From contig CAZOIA010000223.1 in NCBI GenBank assembly GCA_964579675.1, forward strand, positions 1 through 8,370: a stretch of 8,370 nucleotides of DNA. Reading direction: 5' to 3'. This document shows positions 1 through 6,924 of the stretch, one piece after another. Numbering within the stretch: position 1 is the stretch's first letter; the number at the start of each line of letters is the position of its first letter. The stretch is from CAZOIA01 sp964579675. Its GTDB lineage: Bacteria; Planctomycetota; Phycisphaerae; UBA1845; PWPN01. The translations under genes were made by a program, and so were the position numbers. The notes beneath the pieces were generated by a model. That model saw only the letters and a list, made by a program, of their open reading frames with translations, was not told the DNA's origin and did not search any database.

Positions 1-69
1 CTGCACTTGGCCAGAACAGGATAATCGCTCTGTAATGATGCTACAGTCTCTACAATCTCGAGAAAACAT
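1..69 (-). CDS. Possible start of a further minus-strand gene, truncated by the window edge
   Basis: An ATG at 69 opens a frame with no stop to the left edge (23 codons, beginning MFSRDCRDC). A perfect AGGAGGA lies at 87-81 on the minus strand, 11 bases before the ATG; this is slightly longer than the usual spacing. The stretch is visibly more AT-rich than the operon before it. The gap from the stop of the preceding gene (156) is 86 bases, so it could be a last operon member or a separate gene. The visible residues are too few to recognise a family; three cysteines in 23 residues are notable but prove nothing. It could equally be a chance open frame. Confidence 0.25.
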   Translation of the reverse strand, partial: MFSRDCRDCSIITERLSCSGQVQ

Positions 70-107
70 GGATTATCGTGTCCTCCTAGCCGAGTGGCCA
101 GTGTCTT

Positions 108-129
108 GTCGGCGATCGCGACCGCCGAC
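108..129 (-). terminator. GC-rich hairpin after the operon, possible weak terminator
   Basis: GTCGGCG (108-114) and CGCCGAC (123-129) form a perfect 7-bp stem with an 8-base loop, beginning 26 bases past the stop of the 1018-aa gene. No T-tract follows on the minus strand, so this is not a canonical intrinsic terminator. It could instead act as a 3' end stabiliser or be coincidental in GC-rich DNA. Confidence 0.25.
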
Positions 130-155
130 GTGGGTCTCAATGGTGGTCTTGCCGA

Positions 156-3100
156 TCAGTGCGCGGGATCAGCAGCATTCTTCGGCTCCAGGTTTTCCGG
201 AAAGACCTTCGCTTCCATCCGCGGCCAGGTTTCCGCCGGGGGCAGTTCGGCACGAAACAGCTTTCCGTTCGAGATCAGCAGCAGTCCGTAGCGAGGAGAG
301 ACGCGCAAGTCCTGCTGGCGGTCCTGGGCAAAGTCGTCGGGAAAGCGGTCGACAAGCAGGCGCGTATCCCATGTTGTCAGGCTTACCGCCACCCAGATCG
401 GGGCTCGGCCTTTGAAATCATATTGAGATGCCAGCAGGTGCACGTGATTCTCGAACACGATCATGGACCGGTAGTATGGGCTGTAGCCCGCGTAGGTGTG
501 CCCCTCAAACGGTCGCTTGCCGAAATCGACTATCAACTTCGGTGCTTTTCCAAGATCGTCCGTACGGTACAAGGAAGAATGTTGGCCGGAGAAACTGACC
601 TTTCCCGATCCGACATAGTACAAGCCATCATGCTGGGTCATGCTGCTGTTGCGCGGCCATTTGACTCTTAGCTCGGTGACCGTCTTGGCCTCAGGATCCA
701 GCAGTAGGGGGTGACCCCAGCTCCCACCGACGACGATGAGCGGGGCTTCGCCGGCATTTTTCCTCGGTACGGTCAATGCCCATGCGGGTGGCCGGCTGGT
801 TGGCGCCGCCTGGTCCTTACTTCTCTTCGCATGGCGGCTCTCAAAGAACGTCTCAGCATGTTTAACGGCTTTGCCGTCAGCGGCGGGTTCGACGTCAAGC
901 AACGTGGCATAATTGCGGGATATCGGGCTTTCCGGGCTGTAATGGCCGAAAAAGCACGTTCGCCCCGGCTCGACCGGTGCCAGTACCCCTTGTGGCCTTC
1001 CTACCCCCGGAGGCATGTCGGACTGATCGAACCTCGCCAGTCGCCCCGCTTGTGGATCCAAGACGTAAACCGGCCCCAGCCACCACGTCGCAGCCCAGAC
1101 GTACCGGCCATCCCAGGTGAGGCTGAACTCGCCCCGCCAGCGTTTCGAGAATACCCATATTGGCCGCAGTTGCCCTCCGTCTTCCACGCGGAATAACCCC
1201 ATGTCCGTCGAGACGACCTCCAGATCGTCCCCACAGACCAGCCAGTTGTCTATTCGGGAGGGCTGGTTCCTTGCCGACAGAGTACTCGCGGTGAGTTGGA
1301 CCGGCTTGAGCTTCGGTACCAGCGTGCTGGCTTCGGGCTTCGACGCGCCTCGTTCCTCGGCGAGCCAGCGTTTGAGCGATTCCAGCTCTCTCAGCCTTGT
1401 GTCAGCCGATCTCAGCAGCCTGTCTGCTTCTTTGGCGAGGCCATTTGCCTCGGCCAGCTCCTTGAGCTCTGCGTGCGCCTTCCTCAGCGTGACTTCATCC
1501 TCAATGCTCGCAAAAACGCGGCCGAAACGGGCGGCAACTGACAAACGCTCGGAGCCGGACCGTTCCAGCCCGTCCAAAAAAGCCTCGAATTCGCCGGCGC
1601 CGCAGCTATTGACGAGGATTGCGACGCCATAAACGATGAGCCGCGTGTCCTTCTGATCGTCGAGCAGCTTCATCAATCGGTCTATCGTCTGCCACGCAGC
1701 CTGGTCATTCCCGGATCGAGACTGCTTACGGCTCGCGTATGCTATGGCCCCCACAAGAGACCTCATGCTACGGAGACCTAGCGCAACGCGGGTCTTCTCA
1801 TCCGCCAGCGTCCGAACCAGAATACCCGCCAAGCGATCGGCGCTGCGTTGATAGGCTGCATACGCGCCTTGCGGATCATTCCTTCGGTTGTAGTCAGACC
1901 CTATGTAGAACTGGCCGTTGAAAAAACGGAGCCGATTCATGATATCCGGGAACGAAACCTTATCGGAGCCGGTCCGGGTCCGCGTTTCGCCCCGCTTTCT
2001 TGCCGCCTCGTAGTAGAGCCTTTCCAGGAGCAGGATCTCCAGATGATCCAGTGCTGAGTCGGCATGGCGCATGCGTGCCGGGTAATCGACGCGGTGGTAC
2101 GATCGGAGGGACCTCCCGGGTGAACCCTCACTCATCAGTTCAATGCGGCCATCGAAGATCCGCATGTGGGCCAGCGGGTCCTTCGGATCCAGGAGCAGCG
2201 CGGATTCATACATGGGTAGCGCCTGGTCCCACTCTCCCATGGCCCTGAAAAGGTCGCCTCGCTCGACCAGTATGCTGCTTTCCAACTTCATGGCCTTGGC
2301 GGTCGTGTTCCGGTCCGCCACCTTGGCCAGCAGCTCGGCAATCATGTCCTGCAGCGCCCCACCGACCCGGGGAGGTGGCAGGTCCTGCCGGACTATCCGG
2401 CTGAGCTCCTGCTCGCCGTGACGGAGCTCAAGCGTGATGTTGACCGCGCGGGAGTCTGCGCCACCCGTGGTCCGGTAGGATCCGAAGACGTAGTACGGCA
2501 GGTCGCGGCTGACTTGCTGCCCGGAGATGGCAACCTCTTGCGCCAGAGCCCTCGCTTCCGAGAGCTCGACCACCACCACGCCCGGCACGTGGATCAAAGA
2601 CTCCTCTATGAGCCGGGCAAACCCGCGTCGTTGGCTTGCGTATTGAAGCGACAGGTCTTGGCTTTCAAGGGGTGAAACGGCGAAGACCTTGAGGTCGGTT
2701 CGCGTGGCCAGGCTGCGCGCACGCAAGACAGACGACACGAAGGCCTTGCATGGCGTCTCCGGCTGCTGCGGGTTCCAGATGCCCAGGTCCACGGCCAGTC
2801 GCAGCCCGCGCCTGGTCTCGGCCACCGCAAGCTCGATAACCTTGTTGTCTTCCTGCTTGCCCCTGCCGGGTCTTTCGCGCAGGAAAACAAGGAGGTCCGC
2901 CTTGATCAGCCTGCCGAGCTCGAGGCGTGATCGGGTGCCCTCGGGGCTGAAAGCGGCACTGAGCATCTGCTCGGTCAGGATGGCCTGGAACTCAGCCCGG
3001 CTGACGAGCGTGATTCCCTCGACCTGGGCAAGCCTCAACTCGAGTAAGTCCGCCACGTTGGATCCGACGTCCGAACCAGATGCCGGGATGACCGCGCACA

Positions 3101-3212
3101 CAGTCTCTGCCTGGGCAGGCGCGATTGTGACAAAGCAGAGAGACGCAACCGCGACCACCGTCAGACGCGCGTGTAGGCCGGCACCCCGGTGCAACCCTCG
3201 CTTCTTGTTCAT
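156..3212 (-). CDS. Secreted 1018-aa protein: two CsgG/TolB-like domains, TPR/helical region, coiled coil, beta-propeller-like C-terminus
   Basis: Probable periplasmic or surface scaffold protein of unknown specific role. Residues 1-35 form a Sec signal peptide (basic start, hydrophobic LTVVAVASLCFVTI, cleavage after AQA). There is no lipobox, so it is not an outer-membrane lipoprotein like classical CsgG. Residues 36-165 follow the CsgG/FlgO/TolB-like pattern: a beta strand, a helix, then 'ITLVSRAEFQAILTEQ', then 'ELGRLIKADLLVFL'. Residues 172-300 repeat the same plan ('LKVFAVSPL', 'GVVVVELSEARALAQE', 'YYVFGSYRT'). A TPR-like unit lies at about 313-345 (GDLFRAMGEWDQALPMYESA), followed by helical repeats to about 560 and a coiled coil at about 575-622. 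From about 655 to 990 there are roughly six beta-rich repeats with blade-like cores such as 'YVWAATWWLGPVYVLDP' and 'GLLLISNGKLFRAEL', suggesting a propeller. The ATG overlaps the stop of the preceding gene by ATGA, which fixes the start. It is the last clear gene of the sigma-factor operon. Domain family is moderately sure; function is unknown. Confidence 0.88.
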   Translation of the reverse strand: MNKKRGLHRGAGLHARLTVVAVASLCFVTIAPAQAETVCAVIPASGSDVGSNVADLLELRLAQVEGITLVSRAEFQAILTEQMLSAAFSPEGTRSRLELGRLIKADLLVFLRERPGRGKQEDNKVIELAVAETRRGLRLAVDLGIWNPQQPETPCKAFVSSVLRARSLATRTDLKVFAVSPLESQDLSLQYASQRRGFARLIEESLIHVPGVVVVELSEARALAQEVAISGQQVSRDLPYYVFGSYRTTGGADSRAVNITLELRHGEQELSRIVRQDLPPPRVGGALQDMIAELLAKVADRNTTAKAMKLESSILVERGDLFRAMGEWDQALPMYESALLLDPKDPLAHMRIFDGRIELMSEGSPGRSLRSYHRVDYPARMRHADSALDHLEILLLERLYYEAARKRGETRTRTGSDKVSFPDIMNRLRFFNGQFYIGSDYNRRNDPQGAYAAYQRSADRLAGILVRTLADEKTRVALGLRSMRSLVGAIAYASRKQSRSGNDQAAWQTIDRLMKLLDDQKDTRLIVYGVAILVNSCGAGEFEAFLDGLERSGSERLSVAARFGRVFASIEDEVTLRKAHAELKELAEANGLAKEADRLLRSADTRLRELESLKRWLAEERGASKPEASTLVPKLKPVQLTASTLSARNQPSRIDNWLVCGDDLEVVSTDMGLFRVEDGGQLRPIWVFSKRWRGEFSLTWDGRYVWAATWWLGPVYVLDPQAGRLARFDQSDMPPGVGRPQGVLAPVEPGRTCFFGHYSPESPISRNYATLLDVEPAADGKAVKHAETFFESRHAKRSKDQAAPTSRPPAWALTVPRKNAGEAPLIVVGGSWGHPLLLDPEAKTVTELRVKWPRNSSMTQHDGLYYVGSGKVSFSGQHSSLYRTDDLGKAPKLIVDFGKRPFEGHTYAGYSPYYRSMIVFENHVHLLASQYDFKGRAPIWVAVSLTTWDTRLLVDRFPDDFAQDRQQDLRVSPRYGLLLISNGKLFRAELPPAETWPRMEAKVFPENLEPKNAADPAH

Positions 3213-4342
3213 TTATCGGTCGCTTTCTTCTTCTCTACGTTCTTCTTGCTTGGGTGTGGTTTGAGCGTCTTGGCGAAGTGGTCGAGGATTTTGATTCCGA
3301 TGGCCCGGCCGGCCTTCTGGAGGGCATTCTTGCCGGCGATGTTCTCGGAGAGGTCGACGGCCCGACAAGTCTCGCGCTCGGCCAGGACGATCTTGCCGTC
3401 TTTTCTGCTAATCAAGTTGACCTCCGCACGGGCCGAGCAGCTCACCAGGTTTCCGATCCGGGCCGCAAACTCGCTGAAAGCCTCGCCGGTGATGACGATG
3501 CCCACGTCTCGCAAGCCCCTCGGCCAAGCGTCAACATCGTTCTTTGACATCAATCTCGCCCAATCCGCCAGGTCGTTCTGCTTGACGTCCATGACCTCGA
3601 AGCCGCACTGGCGCAGAAGCAACTTGATCTCCGTCTCGACCGCCGGATCGAAAACCGGCAGACGTGGACGCGAGGCCATGTGCTCTTCGGTCACGATGAC
3701 CGCCACAGCCGGGCGCGCTAGCTTGGCCAGTCTTTCCTTCAGCTTGGGCAGCGGGTCCAAGGGCTCATCGCTGGCAATGAGCTTGGGGCCGGACTTACGA
3801 AGCCTGTCACCGATCTGCCCGGCCAACTCGACGAGGAGTTCGCCCACATCGCCGGCATTGTCACCTTTGACGAGAAGGCCCTCGACGAGAGAGGTCTCCG
3901 TTCCGATCAACTTGGCAGTGAGGAAGAGCTGCTTGCCCATGGGGAACGCTTTGCCGGTCACGATAATGCGAGCCCCGACCAGCTTGCCGACCTCGACGGC
4001 CTTCTTCGTGTCTACCACGCCGGAGAGGTTCAGTTCGTGCTCTTGGAGGGTCCGGGTGAGCGTGGCCCGATCGACAAGGGTGAAACCCGGTTCACCCGAG
4101 AGCACTGCCGTCAGCACCTCACCGATCTGGCTTCCCAGATCGGGCGCGCTTGGATCCTTGGCGCTGAAGTCCAGAATCGCGACGGTCAGCTCCTTTGGTT
4201 TCTTCTTACTAGCCGGGCAGGTGGCCGGCTGCGAGCCGGGTCTCCTCCTGCCCAGGCTCGCCCGCTCAGCAGCGGACGCGGCAACGGAGCCCAGCAGAGA
4301 GCCCATGAGAATCAGCATTGCAGCGACAGTGAGTTTCTTCAT
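3209..4342 (-). CDS. Secreted CsgG/TolB-like protein, 377 aa
   Basis: Predicted periplasmic protein. Residues 1-24 are a signal peptide (MKK, hydrophobic LTVAAMLILMGSLLGSV, cleavage after ASA). No lipobox cysteine is present, unlike curli pore CsgG. Residues 51-185 match the CsgG/FlgO/TolB N-terminal-like fold: 'LTVAILDFSA', helix 'LGSQIGEVLTAVLS', 'FTLVDRATLTRTLQEHEL', then 'VGKLVGARIIVTGKAF' and a strand pair ending in a helix at about 164-182. Residues about 210-358 look like a diverged second copy ('AVAVIVTEE', 'CGFEVMDVKQNDL', 'DVGIVITGEAF', 'ARAEVNLISRKDGKIV'). The C-terminus is lysine-rich. GGAG sits 7 bases before the ATG, and the start also overlaps the previous stop by ATGA. The protein is co-encoded with a larger protein carrying the same domain type, so the two may interact. 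Specific function is not recognised. Confidence 0.88.
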   Translation of the reverse strand: MKKLTVAAMLILMGSLLGSVAASAAERASLGRRRPGSQPATCPASKKKPKELTVAILDFSAKDPSAPDLGSQIGEVLTAVLSGEPGFTLVDRATLTRTLQEHELNLSGVVDTKKAVEVGKLVGARIIVTGKAFPMGKQLFLTAKLIGTETSLVEGLLVKGDNAGDVGELLVELAGQIGDRLRKSGPKLIASDEPLDPLPKLKERLAKLARPAVAVIVTEEHMASRPRLPVFDPAVETEIKLLLRQCGFEVMDVKQNDLADWARLMSKNDVDAWPRGLRDVGIVITGEAFSEFAARIGNLVSCSARAEVNLISRKDGKIVLAERETCRAVDLSENIAGKNALQKAGRAIGIKILDHFAKTLKPHPSKKNVEKKKATDK

Positions 4343-5373
4343 CGTCCGTCTCCTGGTGGAATGGTGATTGTCGGAATCGGTTCAGGTTGAACTGGCCGCT
4401 CGGTGCGCCGTTGACTTGGCGGCCGCGTCGGTTCCGGCCGAGTTGTCAGATAGTTGAGGGCATTGGCGAGCAGACGTTGGCTCCGGGGATCGCTCGGCCA
4501 GTCACCCAATGGGATTTGGCAGAGAACAACACGCCCTTTCCCAACCGCCTTAGCCACGAGCAGGGCGTCGATCGGCACGGGATCTTCGCCCGGCACCTCC
4601 CGAGGCCAATAGCCCACCTCCAGCGCGGGCTCGTCGGCGGGCAACTGGATGGCCCATAGATCGCTCTGCTCGCCGGTGAGCCACGATTGTAGATCTTCCG
4701 GACGAAACTGCTCCAGGAGCAAGTGGTCTTCGCGCCACGCGAGCTTGGAAGGCACGGGTCGGCGGGCAACGGCATAGCCGGCCAACGCGCGAGCTCGCGT
4801 CTGCTTGAAGATCAGTATGCCTGCACCGGCACGGGCCTGGCCGATAAGTGATGACTGCGCGAATGGGGCCCCATCGAGTTCGTCTCGACCGACCAGGATG
4901 ACATCGGGGCGCGCGAACTGCAGCTTCGATGGGTGCTCGATGGTCTGGTGCGGCACCTTCGCTCTGGCGAGCACTTCCGACAGTTGGCCGGCGCGGTCCC
5001 AGACCACGATCTTCTTGTCGGCCATTCGCTTGCCCAGACCCGCCAGTAGGTTGTCCGGGTAGACGTGGATTGTAACTAGGCCCCGCGCGATTTCGCTGGC
5101 GTCCTCGCGCTGGTGCAGGCGATACTGCCATTGCATAGTCGTCCGGACCCGGACCTCAGGCGCTTTGATCCTGACCACGCTGAAGTTGCTTCCCCTCGCC
5201 ATGGCCACCTGATTGCCGTCAACGCGGATCCCATTCAGCGTCAGGTCCCAGACGAGCACCGCTTCGGGCTGCTGGACGTCGGCCGCCCAGCGAATCGATA
5301 TCCTCCCCTCCTGGCCGCCAAGCCAGTGGCCATTGTTGGACAGAATCACAAGCAGGATCTTGGCCACGTTCAT
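4339..5373 (-). CDS. Hypothetical protein with glutamine-amidotransferase-like alpha/beta domain, 344 aa
   Basis: No named family is recognised with certainty. Residues 21-105 are beta-rich, in the style of an Ig-like sandwich ('RISIRWAADV', 'AVLVWDLTLNGIRV', 'VRTTMQWQYRL'). Residues 119-310 alternate strands and helices as in the class I glutamine amidotransferase-like fold: 'KKIVVWDRAG', 'PDVILVGRDEL', 'AGAGILIFKQT', and near the end 'VGKGRVVLCQIPLGDW' followed by a helix 'RSQRLLANALNYL'. I see no nucleophile cysteine in the expected elbow, so this is likely a binding or structural version, not an enzyme. Residues 311-344 are a proline-rich tail. The N-terminus (AKILLVIL) is hydrophobic but too short for a confident signal peptide, so location is uncertain. 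Start chosen from the ATGA overlap with the anti-sigma gene; there is no obvious Shine-Dalgarno sequence, which fits translational coupling. Confidence 0.8.
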   Translation of the reverse strand: MNVAKILLVILSNNGHWLGGQEGRISIRWAADVQQPEAVLVWDLTLNGIRVDGNQVAMARGSNFSVVRIKAPEVRVRTTMQWQYRLHQREDASEIARGLVTIHVYPDNLLAGLGKRMADKKIVVWDRAGQLSEVLARAKVPHQTIEHPSKLQFARPDVILVGRDELDGAPFAQSSLIGQARAGAGILIFKQTRARALAGYAVARRPVPSKLAWREDHLLLEQFRPEDLQSWLTGEQSDLWAIQLPADEPALEVGYWPREVPGEDPVPIDALLVAKAVGKGRVVLCQIPLGDWPSDPRSQRLLANALNYLTTRPEPTRPPSQRRTERPVQPEPIPTITIPPGDGR

Positions 5374-6227
5374 GACTGTTGCACCGGCAGGTCCGCCTGA
5401 TACGCGCCCACGTTCACCTCGTAACGGCCGAACCGGGTAACCATCTGGCCTGCAGACGTCACCTGCCCCGGGCGCATTCGGAGGTCGCTTAGAAGGGCTC
5501 CCAGGTGCTCCTGACGGCCGTTACGCTCCTCGACTTCCACCCGAAGCTGCAGCCGACCCGGGTCTTCCGCTGAGGTGGAGATCTGATAACGCAGCAGCGG
5601 CCCGTGCTCCGAGGGGACTGTCACTTGTGCCTCCTGGCCGGGCACAATCAACAGGTCCGCCGTCGACAATAAAGAATCGTCTTGACACACGCTGAGCCGA
5701 AGAAGCAAGAGAGTCTTCGCCGCGTTCTCCGCAACGCGGCCAATGCCCAGATCGGATACCTCGTCGGATATCAGTACCCAGCCGGTCTGCCGGTCGAATA
5801 CCTCCCCAAGCTGATCAAATAATTCGACGCGGTCCGAGATTTCCTCCGGCGTCAGCCCTAACGTTAATAACTTCCGCCCGGCGGCTGGTCTTACTTCCTG
5901 ACCTTGGAGGTTGCTCCGCAGATACATGCCCCATCCCCCGACAGCCAGCGCCACCGACGCGGCCAGTAGAATTGGTGCCCAATGTTGCCTCCGGCGAAAG
6001 CCCACCGTCTTGTGTAGTATTCGATCCTCATATGCCCGAAAGCCTCCGGCGGGCTCGGCCGTGTCGGACCCGGGTGCCAGCAGCGACCGCACCCGGTCGA
6101 AATCCTGCATCGCCGATTGGCATGATTCGCAATCCCGAAGATGGGCCAGGATCGATCCCATTCTCCGGCACTTGCCCTCGTCCCAGTCCAACTGGAGCAG
6201 CTCACTTCTTGTAGTCTCGCAGTTCAT
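5370..6227 (-). CDS. Membrane-anchored zinc-finger (ZAS) anti-sigma factor, 285 aa
   Basis: Expected to bind and inhibit the ECF sigma factor encoded just upstream and to release it on an envelope signal. The cytoplasmic N-terminus carries the ZAS signature H29-x3-C33-x2-C36 ('HLRDCESC') in a helical region of about 50 residues. A single transmembrane helix lies at about 83-103 (WAPILLAASVALAVGGWGMYL), preceded by RRRQ, which predicts the N-terminus inside. The remaining 180 or so residues would be extracytoplasmic: first a helical part (about 125-170), then a beta-rich part ('LLLLRLSVC', 'LLIVPGQEAQVTVP', 'RLQLRVEVEER', 'RYEVNVGAYQ'). This sensor portion matches no family I can name. GGAGG lies a few bases before the ATG, and the gene starts 14 bases after the sigma stop. 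Its stop overlaps the next start (ATGA). Confidence 0.9.
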   Translation of the reverse strand: MNCETTRSELLQLDWDEGKCRRMGSILAHLRDCESCQSAMQDFDRVRSLLAPGSDTAEPAGGFRAYEDRILHKTVGFRRRQHWAPILLAASVALAVGGWGMYLRSNLQGQEVRPAAGRKLLTLGLTPEEISDRVELFDQLGEVFDRQTGWVLISDEVSDLGIGRVAENAAKTLLLLRLSVCQDDSLLSTADLLIVPGQEAQVTVPSEHGPLLRYQISTSAEDPGRLQLRVEVEERNGRQEHLGALLSDLRMRPGQVTSAGQMVTRFGRYEVNVGAYQADLPVQQS

Positions 6228-6241
6228 CGCTCCTCCATTTC

Positions 6242-6766
6242 TCAGTCGCGCGCGTAAGCCGCAGCCAACCGGCTACGCAGATGTTCCATCCCCTGATGCA
6301 AACGACGTGAAACCTCCGAAGCGCTGCAGTTCAGCAATGCCTTCACTTCATTGCCCGACATGCCTTGGACGAGCCGCAGCACCACGACGGCCTGCGTCTG
6401 CTCGGGCAGTTCCCCCAGGGCTGCGTATAAGGGATCCCTCAACTCCGTCCTCTCGTGGGCGCTCATGCCCCCATGTTGCTCGGGCACGTGAAGGTCTCGG
6501 GTCCGGGCTTCGGTCTTGCGACGCCGGCAGATTTGCAGGCCCTCGTTCACTATCACCTTGGCCAACCACCCGCGCAGGGCGAGCGGATCGCGGATTCCGT
6601 CCCGCCGCTCCCAGGCCCTCAGAAAGGCCTGCTGACACACGTCTTCCGCGGCCTGCGTATCTTTGACGATTCGATGGGCCAGTAGGAAGAACGTCCGCGC
6701 GTGGCTCCTGATCAAGCCCACGAGCATCGTCTCCCAGCCTTCCGCCGAGCCCCCGAGTTGAGCCAC
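6242..6766 (-). CDS. ECF-type RNA polymerase sigma factor (sigma-70 family)
   Basis: Directs RNA polymerase to target promoters. Using the GTG at 6766 gives 174 aa. Region 2 spans about residues 18-86, with the core-binding helix motif 'AAEDVCQQAFLRAW' and the 'WLAKVIVNEGLQICRRRK' helix of region 2.4. Region 4 spans about 113-168, with 'LGELPEQTQAVVVLRLVQGM' and the DNA-reading helix-turn-helix 'NCSASEVSRRLHQGMEHLR'. There is no region 1 or 3, as is usual in ECF factors. Start choice: AGGAG at 6778-6774 is 7 bases before GTG 6766. A longer in-frame version from GTG 6832 (196 aa) lacks a Shine-Dalgarno sequence, and its extra residues do not look conserved. It is the first gene of the operon, followed 14 bases later by its presumed zinc-finger anti-sigma partner. 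ECF factors often control their own operon, but no duplicated promoter motif was established here. Confidence 0.92.
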   Translation of the reverse strand: MAQLGGSAEGWETMLVGLIRSHARTFFLLAHRIVKDTQAAEDVCQQAFLRAWERRDGIRDPLALRGWLAKVIVNEGLQICRRRKTEARTRDLHVPEQHGGMSAHERTELRDPLYAALGELPEQTQAVVVLRLVQGMSGNEVKALLNCSASEVSRRLHQGMEHLRSRLAAAYARD

Positions 6767-6773
6767 CGCCTTG

Positions 6774-6778
6774 CTCCT
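6774..6778 (-). promoter_or_regulatory. Shine-Dalgarno site deciding the sigma factor start
   Basis: AGGAG on the minus strand with 7 bases before GTG 6766. The alternative GTG at 6832 has no comparable purine-rich site upstream, so this site favours the shorter sigma protein. Confidence 0.6.
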
Positions 6779-6832
6779 ATTCTCGGTCCCCCAACTATTC
6801 AGATGCGCACCCCCCGTGGTTTTTTGGACCAC

Positions 6833-6924
6833 AAAGCAGGAAATGTAACCCGATTATACCTCAGTCTCCTCGGGAACGGCAGGCGGGCACAGACGAGGGC
6901 CAGCCAACCCTGAAGGCGGCGGTT
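6833..6924. other. Non-coding gap between RHS remnant and sigma operon
   Basis: A 92-base stretch without a convincing gene. It contains the TATAAT hexamer and, near 6910, a short AGGG...CCCT inverted pair too weak to call a terminator. It is the most likely place for the promoter of the five-gene operon. Confidence 0.5.
6853..6858 (-). promoter_or_regulatory. Candidate -10 element (TATAAT) upstream of the sigma factor operon
   Basis: A perfect TATAAT lies in the only sizeable gap before the operon (6833-6924), about 87 bases before the preferred GTG start. A transcript starting near 6846 would have a leader of roughly 80 bases. No good -35 hexamer is visible 16-18 bases upstream. About one such hexamer is expected by chance in this window over both strands, so position is the main support. 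Confidence 0.35.

Noticed and set aside
30..62. Short inverted pair CTGTA...TACAG near the left edge as a regulatory or attachment site
   Set aside because: Only a 5-bp stem, expected by chance and without a partner copy in the window.
2689..3264. Plus-strand open frame of 191 codons
   Set aside because: Serine/arginine-rich shadow of the N-terminal domain of the 1018-aa gene.
3209..4342. Curli export pore CsgG and a curli operon
   Set aside because: No lipobox, no CsgA/B/E/F-like neighbours, and an additional diverged second domain; only the fold family is supported.
3189..4367. Long plus-strand open frame (392 codons) opposite the 377-aa gene
   Set aside because: It is an antisense shadow: serine/arginine-rich, without domains, and covering a minus-strand gene with signal peptide, Shine-Dalgarno sequence and family match.
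4550..5131. Second minus-strand frame of 193 codons inside the 344-aa gene
   Set aside because: Arg/Pro/Gly-rich translation typical of an out-of-frame read in GC-rich DNA; the overlapping 344-aa frame has a coherent fold pattern and coupled start and stop.
5911..6666. Plus-strand open frame of 251 codons across the sigma/anti-sigma junction
   Set aside because: Low-complexity Arg/Pro/Ser translation running antisense through two well-supported genes; no recognisable domain.
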